From Streptomyces turgidiscabies Car8 (lineage in GTDB: Bacteria > Actinomycetota > Actinomycetes > Streptomycetales > Streptomycetaceae), in NCBI RefSeq assembly GCF_000331005.1, contig NZ_AEJB01000224.1, positions 1 to 53,129 of the forward strand: DNA of 53,129 nucleotides, written 5' to 3'. Positions 16,164 through 25,410 of the stretch are shown here, piece by piece. Under the pieces are notes generated by a model, which had not been told where the DNA came from, did not search any database, and saw only the letters and a program-made list of their open reading frames with translations. The stretch's first letter is position 1. Each line of letters opens with the position of its first letter. Position numbers and translations under genes: made by a program.

Positions 16164-16476
16164 CTCGACCCCCAGGGGATTTCGCGTGGAGTGACCGTAG
16201 TGCCGTTCAGAGCTACGTGCGCAAAGCGTCCAGAAGGGGGGGGTCATTCTATGGCCTGCACCTGATCAGCGCTCCATCACAGGATGGTGACCGCCGGGTC
16301 GCACCAATCTTGGTGAGTGCTTGAGGCCCCTCGGCCGGAGATCGGCGAGGGAGTTCTTCGGAGCAGTGCTGTAGAGCAACGAACCAGATCGGTACGGAAG
16401 AACGGCGCCGCGGAATGCGGGGTGCCGTCGGCTTCGGCGACCGACTGTTCACCTCCCCCGGGTCATCTCGTCAGGG
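16164..16476. other. 313-bp intergenic region
   Basis: Upstream of the anchored protein and downstream of the DUF397 gene, both on the minus strand. It contains a run of nine G near 16237 and no convincing frame or operator. Confidence 0.5.
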
Positions 16477-16677
16477 CTACGAACCCCTGTGCGCGACCCG
16501 CTCCACCCCGGCGAGGAACGTCGGCCAGGCCGCAGCCCCGACAGTGACGACACAACCAGACATATTCTTCGAGTCACGGATGTCGATACCAGTCGCACTG
16601 CGACGTGCTTCCACGCATTCGCCGTTCTGCTGGCTGTAGCTGCTCTTGAACCACTCGGATGCAAGCGACGACGGCAT
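16477..16677 (-). CDS. DUF397 protein (small WhiJ-partner type)
   Basis: A 66-residue protein with the DUF397 signature: WFKSSYSQQNGECVEAR (about 9-25), then IDIRDSKN. DUF397 proteins are encoded beside XRE/DUF5753 regulators throughout Streptomyces and are thought to act as partners or antagonists of that regulator in development-related circuits. The start lies 12 bp beyond the regulator's stop, so both share a transcript. Confidence 0.9.
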   Translation of the reverse strand: MPSSLASEWFKSSYSQQNGECVEARRSATGIDIRDSKNMSGCVVTVGAAAWPTFLAGVERVAHRGS

Positions 16678-16689
16678 CTGCTCTCTTCC

Positions 16690-17562
16690 TTAGACGCGGA
16701 CCAACCCCCTAGCCGCCCGCATGATGGCCGACTCTGACTCCAACGGACTCAACGCTGTGGCCCGGACATGGTCGAAGACACTGTTGTAGTGCGTCGTGTC
16801 CTCGGCCGATTCCAGGTACGCGTGACTCGTGAAGTTCTCCAGGAGAACCACTTCCAACTCCGCTGGAGCCGGAAAGCTGTAGAGCAAGAAGGGAAGCATC
16901 CCGCCCTTACAGGCTCCTGCTTCGAAGGGTAGTACCTGCACAGTTACGTTCGGAAGCTGTGCCAACTCGGCCAGGTGCAGCAGTTGATCGCGCAGCACGT
17001 CAACGCCGCCGATGCACTGCCGCAGCGCTGCCTCCCCCAGGACCATCCACACGTCCAGAGGACCCGGGTCCTGACGGGTCAACGCCTTCTGCCGCTCAAG
17101 CCGAATCTTGACCTTGGCCTTCTGTCCATCGGTCAGCGGGCCGGCCAGTCCTCCCCGAATGACTGAGATCGCATACGCCTCGGTCTGGAACAGGCCGGGG
17201 ACGATGCTGGGCTGAAATCCACGACACCGGGAGACGTCCTCCTCAAGACCGATCAAGTCCAGGAAATCACGCGGAAGTTGATCCTCCAACGCCCGCCACC
17301 ACCGCTGCCGACGCGCCTCCCTCGCCAACGAGAGCCATCCCTCGCGTTCAGCGGGGTCACCGATCCCATAGAGATCGAGGAGCACTCTCAAGTCGAGTTG
17401 CCGGATGCCGCTGCGCCCCGACTCGATCCGGCTGACCTTCGCGGCGTGACAGCTCAAATGTTCCGCAGCATCTTCGAGCAGCAACCCTTGCTTTTCCCGC
17501 AGCCGCCGCAGGTTTGCACCCAACACACGGCGCCGCACCGTCGGATGCTGTTCAACCGCCAT
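16690..17562 (-). CDS. XRE-family regulator with DUF5753 (WhiJ/Scr1 type)
   Basis: A 290-residue protein from ATG 17562 (an earlier start at 17598 exists). The N-terminal Cro/C1-type HTH (about 10-65: RRVLGANLRRLREKQGLLLEDAAEHL, AAKVSRIESGRSGI) is followed by the DUF5753 sensor-like domain (about 95-275), recognisable from QPSIVPGLFQTEAYAISVIRG and VTVQVLPFEAGA. Streptomyces carry many such WhiJ-like paralogues, each with DUF397 and often an HATPase, controlling differentiation or antibiotic synthesis. It is divergent from the HATPase gene and co-directional with the DUF397 gene, the standard trio. Confidence 0.92.
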   Translation of the reverse strand: MAVEQHPTVRRRVLGANLRRLREKQGLLLEDAAEHLSCHAAKVSRIESGRSGIRQLDLRVLLDLYGIGDPAEREGWLSLAREARRQRWWRALEDQLPRDFLDLIGLEEDVSRCRGFQPSIVPGLFQTEAYAISVIRGGLAGPLTDGQKAKVKIRLERQKALTRQDPGPLDVWMVLGEAALRQCIGGVDVLRDQLLHLAELAQLPNVTVQVLPFEAGACKGGMLPFLLYSFPAPAELEVVLLENFTSHAYLESAEDTTHYNSVFDHVRATALSPLESESAIMRAARGLVRV

Positions 17563-17727
17563 TCCTGACCCCTTGGTCGCGAGCTGTGAGGCACCCACAG
17601 TAGCCAGTCATGACACACGGTGCACTGAACCCTGAGTGTTTCACTTGCACTACTGCAGAAATGCACCTCAAGCTACGGAGAGCGAGGCGACGAACACGCA
17701 TCGCACTTGAGGAAGTAAGGGACCCCC
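17563..17727. promoter_or_regulatory. divergent regulatory region of the WhiJ-type trio
   Basis: This 165-bp divergent gap contains several TGCA elements between 17620 and 17670 (GGTGCACTG, CTTGCACTACTGCA, AATGCACC) at roughly 15-25-bp spacing. These are candidates for regulator binding; no precise operator can be fixed by eye. Confidence 0.35.
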
Positions 17728-18369
17728 ATGCCCAAAACCACCCCCAACTCCCCCGCCACCGAAGCCGCCTGGCAGCTCCCCCACACCCCGCGCAGCACCC
17801 CCCGCGCCCGCGAACTGCTCCGCACCCAGCTCGCCGACTGGAAGATCGACGCCGAAGTGGCCGAAACGGCCGAGCTGTTGCTGTCGGAGCTGTTCACCAA
17901 CTCGCTCCGGCACGCCTCGACCCCGCGAGGCCGCGAGATCGGCGTCCGGTTCGCCACGTACGACGGACGCCTGCGCGTGGAGGTCTCAGACGCGAACAAC
18001 CATCGACCCGTGCCCCGACAAGCGAGCCCCGAGGACGAAGGAGGCCGCGGCCTCACCCTCGTGCAGGCCCTCGCGGAACGCTGGGGCTGCTGCCCCCGTC
18101 TGCACGGCATCGGAAAGGCGACGTGGGCGGAGCCGGCACTGCCGGACCCGATGGCCGAAACACCATCGGCACCATACGCATCGTCGGCACCCTCGCCATT
18201 GCAGCCGCACTCCGCGCCAACTCCCGCGACCCAAAACACCCGCTCACACATTCGACCTCAAGTGTCCACGGACCGAGCATCACGCGACCTTGCCGAAGTT
18301 CCGCCTGCGCCAGGACCCGCTTGCGCACAGCGATATCTGGAGGCCGACTGTCAGTCCCCTGTGCTTTGA
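17728..18369 (+). CDS. HATPase_c-domain protein (anti-sigma-kinase-like), WhiJ-trio member
   Basis: A 213-residue protein. The RsbW-like ATPase domain spans about 15-140, with the N-box ELFTNSLRHA (about 54-63), G1 box VEVSDANNHRP and G2 box EGGRGLTLV. Typical relatives end near residue 140 after a GKTTW-like strand; here GKATWAEP is followed by about 75 Pro/Ser/Ala-rich residues. That tail may reflect loss of the original stop by frameshift, or a natural disordered tail. Likely partner of the divergent XRE regulator. Confidence 0.85.
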   Translation: MPKTTPNSPATEAAWQLPHTPRSTPRARELLRTQLADWKIDAEVAETAELLLSELFTNSLRHASTPRGREIGVRFATYDGRLRVEVSDANNHRPVPRQASPEDEGGRGLTLVQALAERWGCCPRLHGIGKATWAEPALPDPMAETPSAPYASSAPSPLQPHSAPTPATQNTRSHIRPQVSTDRASRDLAEVPPAPGPACAQRYLEADCQSPVL

Positions 18370-18446
18370 TCCATTCGACCCGGCGTGGACACGTCACACA
18401 TATGGGATAGGTCTGCGCTGTTCCGACCGATCGCAGGGGGTACAAC

Positions 18447-19973
18447 TTGATACCGATACCAAGCTTGAGACCTAGAACGCTGCTGGCCGTGGGAGCGGTC
18501 ACGCTGGGGCTGCTGGGCAGCTGTCTGAGCGGCGTGCAGGCGGCGGACGATCCCGGAACGACTCCGGGCACCTCGCTGACCACGGATGTGGCTGCCGCCG
18601 ATCCGGCCGCTGATGAACCGTCATCGGTATCGGAGGCCCCCGACGATGACCCGGAGGCCGCGCCTTCAGCAGAGGACATGGCCCTGGGCGTCGCAGGCAC
18701 GGTCAACGAGCCGACGGCTGCGGCAACCACCGCGGACGGCCAGCCCGACACGCGGGAGGCCAGTCCGGAGGCCGTGTGCGAAGACCGGGTGAGGGCTGCG
18801 GCCGAGACACCCGGTGCGCAGTACACGGCATGTGTGTCGCCTCTGAAACCAGCGGGCGAGATCAGTGCCGAGGAACTGGCCGCGCTGTCGCGAAGCGACG
18901 CGTCTGCCGACACGTCTGCCAGTGAGTCAGCCGCCCTGGCCTCCGTGCCGGACGCCGGAGAAGCTGCTCAGAAAGCCTCGCCTCAGGAGACCTCGGAAGA
19001 CTCCGCGTCGGAGTCTGCACCGGCGGTCGAGTCGGACGCGTCCGCCGCGGCAGCCGGGCGCTCACCGTGGAAGGAACCGAAGTGGTGCCGCGCCAAGGGC
19101 GTGGACTCTACGTGGTACATCGAACGCCTCCGCGGCTGCGGCATCTGGCGCAGTGAGGTCAACGCGATCGACGTGCGCACGGGCCGAAATATCGGCGGCA
19201 TCAGGTACATGATCATCGGGTACTCCTTCACGGCCCGCGACTCGAAGACGTGGGCATACCAGGTTCAACTGCTGGAGGTGTCCCGCTGGGGGCGGGCGGT
19301 GAGCGGTACCAGGGTGTCCGGGAGTGCCTCCTGCACGGGCAAGTGCAAGGTCACTGACGGCGACTTCCCCTCGCAGGCGATCACCTCGCGGGCCGACCCC
19401 TACGGACAGTTCTTCATGACCACCACCATCAACACGGCTGCCGCCAAGCAGCGGGGAACCGGCAGGAGCATCGCGTCCTGGCGGTTCAGCAACCCCGAAT
19501 GGATCGCACCATCGGAGACCACGAAACTGCACACCGTGGAAGTGCGCTGTGACAACGCCCTGCCCGGTGCTCCCCGACAGGTGGGCTGCGTGAAACTTCG
19601 TGCTGTGCCGGTGATCAGCTACAGCCTGACAGGGCCGTGGCCGGAGATCGCCGACCACATCAGGGACGCCCAGGCCACCGGACTTCCGGGCAAGTACGGT
19701 ACGGGGGAATACCTGACGCGGCTCACGGACCGTTCGAAGAGCACTCAGAACCGGGACAAGGCGTGCCCGACGAGCCTGCCTCGCCCGCAGGGCAAGTCCT
19801 GCGACGAGTACCCCTTCGCGAGCACATGGCAGGGTGCCAAGTACAGCGGCGGCCCGTTCAGCCGCCGTATGGTCAACGCCCGTCAGAACACCGATGCGGG
19901 CCGCGCACTCAAAGGCTTCTACACCTACAGCCGCGTCCTCGAAGGGGACCGGTTCCTGGTATGGATCAGGTAG
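18447..19973 (+). CDS. secreted NucA/NucB-domain deoxyribonuclease
   Basis: A 508-residue protein starting at TTG 18447 with GCAGGGGG in front. The signal peptide is at about 1-33 (cleavage SGVQA/ADD). A long disordered Ala/Ser/Asp/Glu-rich region (about 34-210) follows, then a beta-rich central domain (about 215-400) with paired Cys (SCTGKC, CDNALPGAPRQVGC). The C-terminal nuclease domain carries CDEYPFAST at 452-460, the catalytic signature of NucA/NucB endodeoxyribonucleases. The large N-terminal extension is unlike the Bacillus enzymes. A 31-nt gap leads to the next gene, probably the same operon. Confidence 0.85.
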   Translation: MIPIPSLRPRTLLAVGAVTLGLLGSCLSGVQAADDPGTTPGTSLTTDVAAADPAADEPSSVSEAPDDDPEAAPSAEDMALGVAGTVNEPTAAATTADGQPDTREASPEAVCEDRVRAAAETPGAQYTACVSPLKPAGEISAEELAALSRSDASADTSASESAALASVPDAGEAAQKASPQETSEDSASESAPAVESDASAAAAGRSPWKEPKWCRAKGVDSTWYIERLRGCGIWRSEVNAIDVRTGRNIGGIRYMIIGYSFTARDSKTWAYQVQLLEVSRWGRAVSGTRVSGSASCTGKCKVTDGDFPSQAITSRADPYGQFFMTTTINTAAAKQRGTGRSIASWRFSNPEWIAPSETTKLHTVEVRCDNALPGAPRQVGCVKLRAVPVISYSLTGPWPEIADHIRDAQATGLPGKYGTGEYLTRLTDRSKSTQNRDKACPTSLPRPQGKSCDEYPFASTWQGAKYSGGPFSRRMVNARQNTDAGRALKGFYTYSRVLEGDRFLVWIR

Positions 19974-20004
19974 CCCAGGCGGATGAGACCGGAAGACAAG
20001 ACCC

Positions 20005-20607
20005 GTGAATGAGTCAGCACGTACAACCACAGCCCTGGTACACGCCGAGTACCACCTCTTCCAGATCGCGGACCAGCAAGGGCCCTTGGCCGACGATCTC
20101 GACGCCACCCACAACGGACTCGTGTCCGCAGCCGGCGGCGCCATCGAGGTGACCACTGGGATCCACACCGGCAACGTCCGAGTCACGGTCGAACCCCACT
20201 CCCAGCGGCCCGACCCTGCTCCGGGCTGGGAAGAGATCGCAGAGATCTCATGTCACTCCCCCTCCGGGGAAGTCCTGGTGACACCCCTCATGGACGACCC
20301 CGCGGATCTGCCCTCTCTGGCATCACAGGGCCCGGGCCGATACCGACTGCGCGTCCATGCGCGAGGCAGGGACAGCGCCGTCGACCAGACAACGGTGGAC
20401 GACGTCCTGGAGTCCTACCTGATCCAAAGCTGGCCCGCCCCACACCAGGACGCGCTCCTGGTGCAGGCGACCGACGCCTACGGAGCCCAGGTACGGGCCC
20501 AGCCGGCCGACGACACCATCGTCATCGACCACGAGGACTCACTCGACACCCAGACCGGACGGGAACGCGACATCCTGCGCCGAGCCGAACGCCGCGACCA
20601 CTCCTGA
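20005..20607 (+). CDS. hypothetical protein, candidate partner of the nuclease
   Basis: A 200-residue cytosolic-looking protein from GTG 20005 (ribosome site GGAAGA). It is acidic, with alternating beta strands (EYHLFQIAD, AIEVTTGIHTGNVRVTVE, YRLRVHARG, SYLIQSWP) and no signal peptide. I do not recognise a named family with certainty; similar stand-alone proteins occur widely in Streptomyces. Its position 31 bp after a secreted DNase gene and before a shared terminator makes an immunity or regulatory role conceivable. Confidence 0.7.
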   Translation: MNESARTTTALVHAEYHLFQIADQQGPLADDLDATHNGLVSAAGGAIEVTTGIHTGNVRVTVEPHSQRPDPAPGWEEIAEISCHSPSGEVLVTPLMDDPADLPSLASQGPGRYRLRVHARGRDSAVDQTTVDDVLESYLIQSWPAPHQDALLVQATDAYGAQVRAQPADDTIVIDHEDSLDTQTGRERDILRRAERRDHS

Positions 20608-20621
20608 GCCACGACCGCACG

Positions 20622-20667
20622 CCCTCGGTTGGGGCGGCCCCTCGCACGGCTGCCCCAACCGAAGGGC
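20622..20667. terminator. bidirectional terminator
   Basis: A long imperfect hairpin: CCCTCGGTTGGGGCGGCC on the left pairs with the complementary run ending GAAGGG, with one bulge and one G.U. It sits between the convergent hypothetical gene (ends 20607) and ThDP enzyme gene (ends 20728). Confidence 0.85.
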
Positions 20668-20727
20668 TCCGCACTACGCGTGCCGAGACTCTGTGCGCGT
20701 TTCCGGACTCGGAGCAGTGCCCGCCCG

Positions 20728-22416
20728 TCACCCCAAATGCGTAGCCGCGAACATCCGCAGCACCGCCGGAAGTACCACCACCGACGGCCCCGCCTCCCCC
20801 AGCGCCTTCGCGAGGTCCGTCTCCAGTGTCTCCGGCGACGTCAGCACCCCCGGTACCCCGAACGACTCGGCCAGCGCCACGAAGTCCGGCCGCGCCAACT
20901 CCGTGCCCGTCGGCTCCCCGTACGCGTCCGTCATGTACTCGCGCAGGATGCCGTAGCCGCCGTCGTCCACGATCAGCCAGGTGACGTTCAGGTCGTACTG
21001 CCTGGCTGTCGCCAGCTCCGCGATCCCGTACAGGGCGCCGCCGTCGCCCGAGACCGCGAGCACCGGGTACGTCGGGTCGGCCACCGCCGCTCCCAGGGCC
21101 GCCGGGAAGGCGTAGCCGAGGCCGCCCGCTCCTTGGGCCGAGTGCATGGTGTTGGTACCGCGTGGGTCGAAGGCCGACCAGGCCCAGTAGGACAGGATCG
21201 TCATGTCCCAGAAGGATGGGGAGCGGGGTGGCAACGCCGCTCTGACCGACTTCAACAGGCCCTGTTCCAGGGTGAGTTCCTGGGCGGCGAGGCGTTCGCC
21301 CACCTGGGCCAGTACCTCTCGTACCCGCTCCCCCGCCGACTCGTCCTCCCGTGCCGCCGGTACCGTCTCCAGCAGGGCCTGCAGCGCGAGTCGGGCGTCC
21401 GCGTGGATGCCCAGGGCCGGGTGGTTGGACTCCAACTTGCCGGCGTCCGCCTCGACTTGGATGACCCGGCCGCGCGGCTTGAACGTGTGGTAGTTCGAGG
21501 AGAGTTCGCCCAGGCCCGAGCCGACGACCAGCAGGACGTCCGCGTCCTCCAGGAAGTCGGTCATGTGCCGGTCCTCCAGCCAGGACTGGAGGGAGAGGGG
21601 GTGCGTCCAGGGGAAGGCGCCCTTGCCGCCGTACGTCGTGACCACCGGCGCCTGGAGCAGCTCCGCCAGCGCCCTCAGTTTGCCGGACGCGTCCGCCCGT
21701 ACGACCCCGCCGCCCGCGATGATCGCCGGGCGCTCGGCGTTCGACAGCAAGTGGGCTGCCAGTGCCGTCAGTTCGGGGCGTGGGGGGAGTTCCTCGGGGA
21801 AGGCGTCGCCGCCCGTCACCACGGGAATCGGGGTTTGCGCCGTCAGTACGTCCTGCGGGATCTCCACCCATACCGGGCCGTGCGGGGCCGTGAGCGCCGA
21901 CTTCCAGGCGTCGGCGATCGCCGAGGGGATCTGGGACTGCGTACGGACCGTGTGGACCGACTTCACCACAGACCTGAACGACGCCTGCTGGTCCGGGAGT
22001 TCGTGGAGGTAGCCGTGTCGGCCGCCGCCCAGCCCCGCCGTCGGGATCTGGCTGCTGATCGCCAGGACAGGGGCGGAGGCGGCTGCGGCCTCCTGGAGCG
22101 CCGCCAATGACGTCAGCGCGCCCGGGCCCGTCGACAGGAGCAGCGGCGCCGCCTCGCCCGTCATCCGGCCGTACGCGTCCGCCGCGAACCCCGCGTTGTT
22201 CTCCACCCGTAGGCCGATGTACCGGAGGTCCGAGCGGCGCAGTGCGTCGAACAGGCCTAGGGCGTGCTGGCCGGGCAGTCCGAAGACCGTCGTCGTGCCG
22301 AGGCCGGCCAGCGTCTCCACGACCAGGTCCCCGCCGGTGCGGCCGGCGGGAGGGTTCAGCGCGGCCTCCGTCTGTGCGGCGGTCGGCTTCAGCACCAGGT
22401 CGTGGTCGTGGGTCAC
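20728..22416 (-). CDS. thiamine pyrophosphate-dependent enzyme (acetolactate synthase-like)
   Basis: A 562-residue protein with three ThDP-enzyme domains. The N-terminal PYR domain carries the catalytic Glu in [17 protein letters not shown]; a central domain and a C-terminal PP domain with [12 protein letters not shown]...[12 protein letters not shown], the GDG-N metal/ThDP motif in modified form, complete it. Its GTG start overlaps the agmatinase stop by 4 bp (GTGA), so both are translated together. Pairing with an agmatinase/guanidinobutyrase suggests arginine-derived guanidino compound metabolism, though the exact reaction is unknown. A broken copy of its 3' region lies at 13705-13850. Confidence 0.9.
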   Translation of the reverse strand: MTHDHDLVLKPTAAQTEAALNPPAGRTGGDLVVETLAGLGTTTVFGLPGQHALGLFDALRRSDLRYIGLRVENNAGFAADAYGRMTGEAAPLLLSTGPGALTSLAALQEAAAASAPVLAISSQIPTAGLGGGRHGYLHELPDQQASFRSVVKSVHTVRTQSQIPSAIADAWKSALTAPHGPVWVEIPQDVLTAQTPIPVVTGGDAFPEELPPRPELTALAAHLLSNAERPAIIAGGGVVRADASGKLRALAELLQAPVVTTYGGKGAFPWTHPLSLQSWLEDRHMTDFLEDADVLLVVGSGLGELSSNYHTFKPRGRVIQVEADAGKLESNHPALGIHADARLALQALLETVPAAREDESAGERVREVLAQVGERLAAQELTLEQGLLKSVRAALPPRSPSFWDMTILSYWAWSAFDPRGTNTMHSAQGAGGLGYAFPAALGAAVADPTYPVLAVSGDGGALYGIAELATARQYDLNVTWLIVDDGGYGILREYMTDAYGEPTGTELARPDFVALAESFGVPGVLTSPETLETDLAKALGEAGPSVVVLPAVLRMFAATHLG

Positions 22417-23426
22417 TTCGCAGCCTTCTCCTGAGCTTCCTTCTGCGCCTTCTTCTGAGCCCTCGCCTCGGCGATCTGACGGGACATGATCGTCGTCAGT
22501 TCGTACGCCGTGTGCGACGCCGCGACCGACGTGATCTCGGCGTGATCGTACGCGGGGGCGACTTCGACGACATCCGCGGAGACCAGGTTGCAGGACGCCA
22601 GCCCGCGCAGGATCTCCAGCAGCTCCCTCGACGTCATGCCGCCCGCCTCGGGGGTGCCCGTGCCGGGGGCGAACGCCGGGTCGAGGCAGTCGATGTCGAT
22701 CGAGATGTAGAGGGGGCGGTCCCCGATGCGCTGGCGGAGCTGGTCGGCGACCTCGTCGACACCGCGCCGCATGACGTCCGCCGACGTCACGATGCCGAAG
22801 CCCATCTTCGCGTCATCGTCCAGGTCCTGCTTGCCGTAGAGGGGCCCGCGCGTGCCGACGTGCGAGAGGGCGGAGGTGTCGAGGATGCCTTCCTCCACCG
22901 CCCGGCGGAACGGCGTCCCGTGGGTGTACTCGGCGCCGAAGTAGGTGTCCCAGGTGTCGAGGTGCGCGTCGAAGTGGAGCAGCGCCACCGGGCCGTGTTT
23001 CTTGGCCACCGAGCGCAGGAGGGGGAGAGCGATCGTGTGGTCGCCGCCGAGGGTCATCAGCCGCGCCCCCGTCCCCAGCAACTCGTCGGCCGCCGCCTCG
23101 ACCGTCTCGACGGCCTCGTGGATGTCGAACGGGTTGACGGCGATGTCGCCGGCGTCCACGACCTGGGCGAGGGCGAACGGGGACGCGTCCTGCGCCGGGT
23201 TGTACGGCCGCAGCAGCCGGGACGCCTCACGGATCGCGTTGCCGCCGAAGCGGGCGCCCGGCCGGTACGAGACGCCCGAGTCGAACGGCACCCCGACCAC
23301 GGCGACATCCGTCCGTCCGCCGACCTCGTCGAGGCGCGGCAGCCGCGCGAAGGTCGCGGGGCCGGCGTACCTCGGGATGCGGGACGAGTCCACGGGGCCG
23401 CGGGGTGTCTCGGGGCTGCTGGTCAT
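22413..23426 (-). CDS. speB: agmatinase / guanidinobutyrase family ureohydrolase
   Basis: A 337-residue ureohydrolase from ATG 23426 (AGGAAGAAGG ribosome site). Manganese ligands typical of arginase/agmatinase are present: [19 protein letters not shown], and [22 protein letters not shown]. It hydrolyses a guanidino substrate, agmatine or 4-guanidinobutyrate, to urea and an amine; the substrate cannot be told from sequence alone. A Lys/Ala/Gln-rich tail follows the fold. First gene of a two-gene operon with the ThDP enzyme. Confidence 0.92.
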   Translation of the reverse strand: MTSSPETPRGPVDSSRIPRYAGPATFARLPRLDEVGGRTDVAVVGVPFDSGVSYRPGARFGGNAIREASRLLRPYNPAQDASPFALAQVVDAGDIAVNPFDIHEAVETVEAAADELLGTGARLMTLGGDHTIALPLLRSVAKKHGPVALLHFDAHLDTWDTYFGAEYTHGTPFRRAVEEGILDTSALSHVGTRGPLYGKQDLDDDAKMGFGIVTSADVMRRGVDEVADQLRQRIGDRPLYISIDIDCLDPAFAPGTGTPEAGGMTSRELLEILRGLASCNLVSADVVEVAPAYDHAEITSVAASHTAYELTTIMSRQIAEARAQKKAQKEAQEKAAK

Positions 23427-23620
23427 ACCGTCTGCCTTCTTCCTGCGCCTCAGGACCGGTTCGGTTCGGACACAAGTTCTCGGATACAAGTTCGATGGTG
23501 TGGTCCACTCGGCGCTCGCGCCAGCGTAGGTGGCCCAGGTGAGCCCAGGAAATTCATGGGGCGTGACCTGCGTCCCAGCGGCCGGGACGTCCGGGTGTTC
23601 GCGGTGTCGTCTGCCTCACA

Positions 23621-24424
23621 ATGGGAGGCATGCCGATACCCGGGATTCCCAGCCGCGCCGAGCTTGTCGATCACCTCGTCAGAACCCGCATCGCGGGCGA
23701 TGTCGCCACGCCCCGCGAGAACAACCTCTCCCACTACCGCAAGCTGGCGAACGGCGAACGGCACTACTGGCTCGGGCTGGAGTTGGGTGACCGCTGGAGC
23801 GACGAGCAGGACGTGCTCGCGGTGATGGCCGAGCGGGTCGGCGTGAACGACGATCCCGAACACCGGTACGGCCAGGACACCATCGACCCCGAACTGACCG
23901 TCGCCGGGCTGGAGCGGCTGGCGGCCCGGCTGCGCAAGGCGGCCGACGGGCAGCAGCGGGTGCTGTTCGCGACCGGCCACCCGGGCGGTCTGCTGGACGT
24001 GCACCGCGCCACGGCCGAGGCGCTGCGGGCCGCCGGCTGCGAGATCGTCGTCATCCCGGACGGTCTGACGACGGACGAGGGGTACGTGTTCCAGTTCGCG
24101 GACGTGGCGGTGCTGGAGCACGGGGCCTCGCTGTGGCACACGCACTCCGGCGAGCCGATGCGCGCGATCCTGACGGGCCTGGAGCGTGAGGGCCGCCCGC
24201 TGCCCGACCTGGTCGTCGCCGACCACGGCTGGGCGGGGTACGCGGGACAGCACGGCGTCGACTCCGTGGGGTACGCCGACTGCAACGACCCGGCACTGTT
24301 CCTGGCCGAGGCGGAGGGCACCCTCCAGGTGGCCGTTCCGCTCGACGACCATGTGACGAGCCCGCGCTTCTACGACCCGCTGACGGCGTTCCTGCTGAAC
24401 GAGGCCGAGCTGATCAGCGAGTAG
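23621..24424 (+). CDS. conserved phosphatase-annotated protein
   Basis: A 267-residue (or 264 from ATG 23630) cytosolic protein, highly conserved in Streptomyces, where it is usually annotated phosphatase. Features are TPRENNLSHYRKLANGERHYWLGLELGDRW near the N-terminus, FATGHPGGLLDVHRA (about 125-139) and VVADHGWAGYAG (about 204-215), with conserved His and Asp residues that could bind metal. The substrate is unknown. GGGAGG lies between the two ATGs, too close to the second to serve it; the transcript may be leaderless. It converges on tesB with 31 bp between. Confidence 0.75.
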   Translation: MGGMPIPGIPSRAELVDHLVRTRIAGDVATPRENNLSHYRKLANGERHYWLGLELGDRWSDEQDVLAVMAERVGVNDDPEHRYGQDTIDPELTVAGLERLAARLRKAADGQQRVLFATGHPGGLLDVHRATAEALRAAGCEIVVIPDGLTTDEGYVFQFADVAVLEHGASLWHTHSGEPMRAILTGLEREGRPLPDLVVADHGWAGYAGQHGVDSVGYADCNDPALFLAEAEGTLQVAVPLDDHVTSPRFYDPLTAFLLNEAELISE

Positions 24425-24455
24425 GACTCAACTGGAAAACGCGTAAAACTGCTGG

Positions 24456-25337
24456 TCAGGGCTTGCGGGGGATCCTGATCACGCCCTCCTGGATGACCGT
24501 GATGGCCAGCTGTCCGTCCTGCGTGTAGATGCGGCCCTGGCCGAGGCCCCGGCCGCCGGACGCGGACGGTGACTCCTGGTCGTACAGCAGCCATTCGTCG
24601 GCGCGGAACGGGCGGTGGAACCACATCGCGTGGTCCAGGGAGGCGCCGACCACGTCGTTGACCGCCCAGCCGCCCCGTCCGTGCGCGAGCAGGATGGAGT
24701 CGAGCAGCGTGTAGTCGGAGACGTACGTGGCGAGGCAGACGTGGAGCAGCGGTTCGTCGACGGCGCCGCCGAGCTTGCCGTTCGTACGGAACCAGACCTG
24801 GGAGCGCGGTTCGCGGGGTTCGCCGAACCTGCCGTAGGGCGGGTCGTCGACGTAACGGATGTCGACGGCCTCGCGGGACTGCAGGAACTTCTCGACGACC
24901 GCCCGGTCCAGGTGCGCGTACCGGGGAAGCTGCTCGTCGGCCGTCGGGAGGGTCGCCGGGTCGGGGGCAGCGGGCATGGGGGCCTGGTGGTCGAGGCCCT
25001 CCTCGTGCGCCTGGAAGGACGCCGAGAGGTGGAAGATCGGCTGCCCGTGCTGGATCGCGACGACCCGGCGGGTGGTGAAGGAGCGGCCGTCGCGGATGCG
25101 GTCGACGGTGTAGACGATCGGCACGCCGGGGTCGCCGGGGCGCAGGAAGTACGAGTGGAGCGAGTGCGCGGGGCGGTCCGGGGGGACCGTGCGCCCGGCG
25201 GCGACGAGCGCCTGGGCGGCCACCTGCCCGCCGAAGACGCGCGGGACGATGGCGGGCCGGGACCGGCCGCGGAAGATGTTCTCCTCGATCTGCTCGAGAT
25301 CGAGCAGATCGAGGAGAGACTGAAGTGCCTGGCTCAT
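24456..25337 (-). CDS. tesB: acyl-CoA thioesterase II
   Basis: A 293-residue double-hotdog thioesterase with the TesB landmarks: FGGQVAAQALVAAGRTV (about 35-51), HSLHSYFLRPGDP (about 58-70), VVAIQHGQPIF with the catalytic-region Gln, and in the second hotdog YVSDYTLLDS and SLDHAMWFHRPFRADEWLLY. It releases free fatty acids and CoA from acyl-CoAs. It sits downstream of the acyl-CoA dehydrogenase gene on the same strand with a 73-bp gap, fitting a shared acyl-CoA metabolism role. Confidence 0.95.
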   Translation of the reverse strand: MSQALQSLLDLLDLEQIEENIFRGRSRPAIVPRVFGGQVAAQALVAAGRTVPPDRPAHSLHSYFLRPGDPGVPIVYTVDRIRDGRSFTTRRVVAIQHGQPIFHLSASFQAHEEGLDHQAPMPAAPDPATLPTADEQLPRYAHLDRAVVEKFLQSREAVDIRYVDDPPYGRFGEPREPRSQVWFRTNGKLGGAVDEPLLHVCLATYVSDYTLLDSILLAHGRGGWAVNDVVGASLDHAMWFHRPFRADEWLLYDQESPSASGGRGLGQGRIYTQDGQLAITVIQEGVIRIPRKP

Positions 25338-25410
25338 GCGGTCATTTCTACTGGTCAGCGGTTTCCGGAACCTTACGGGTCCGTGTCGTGGCCAGAGACC
25401 CGCCTTGTGG

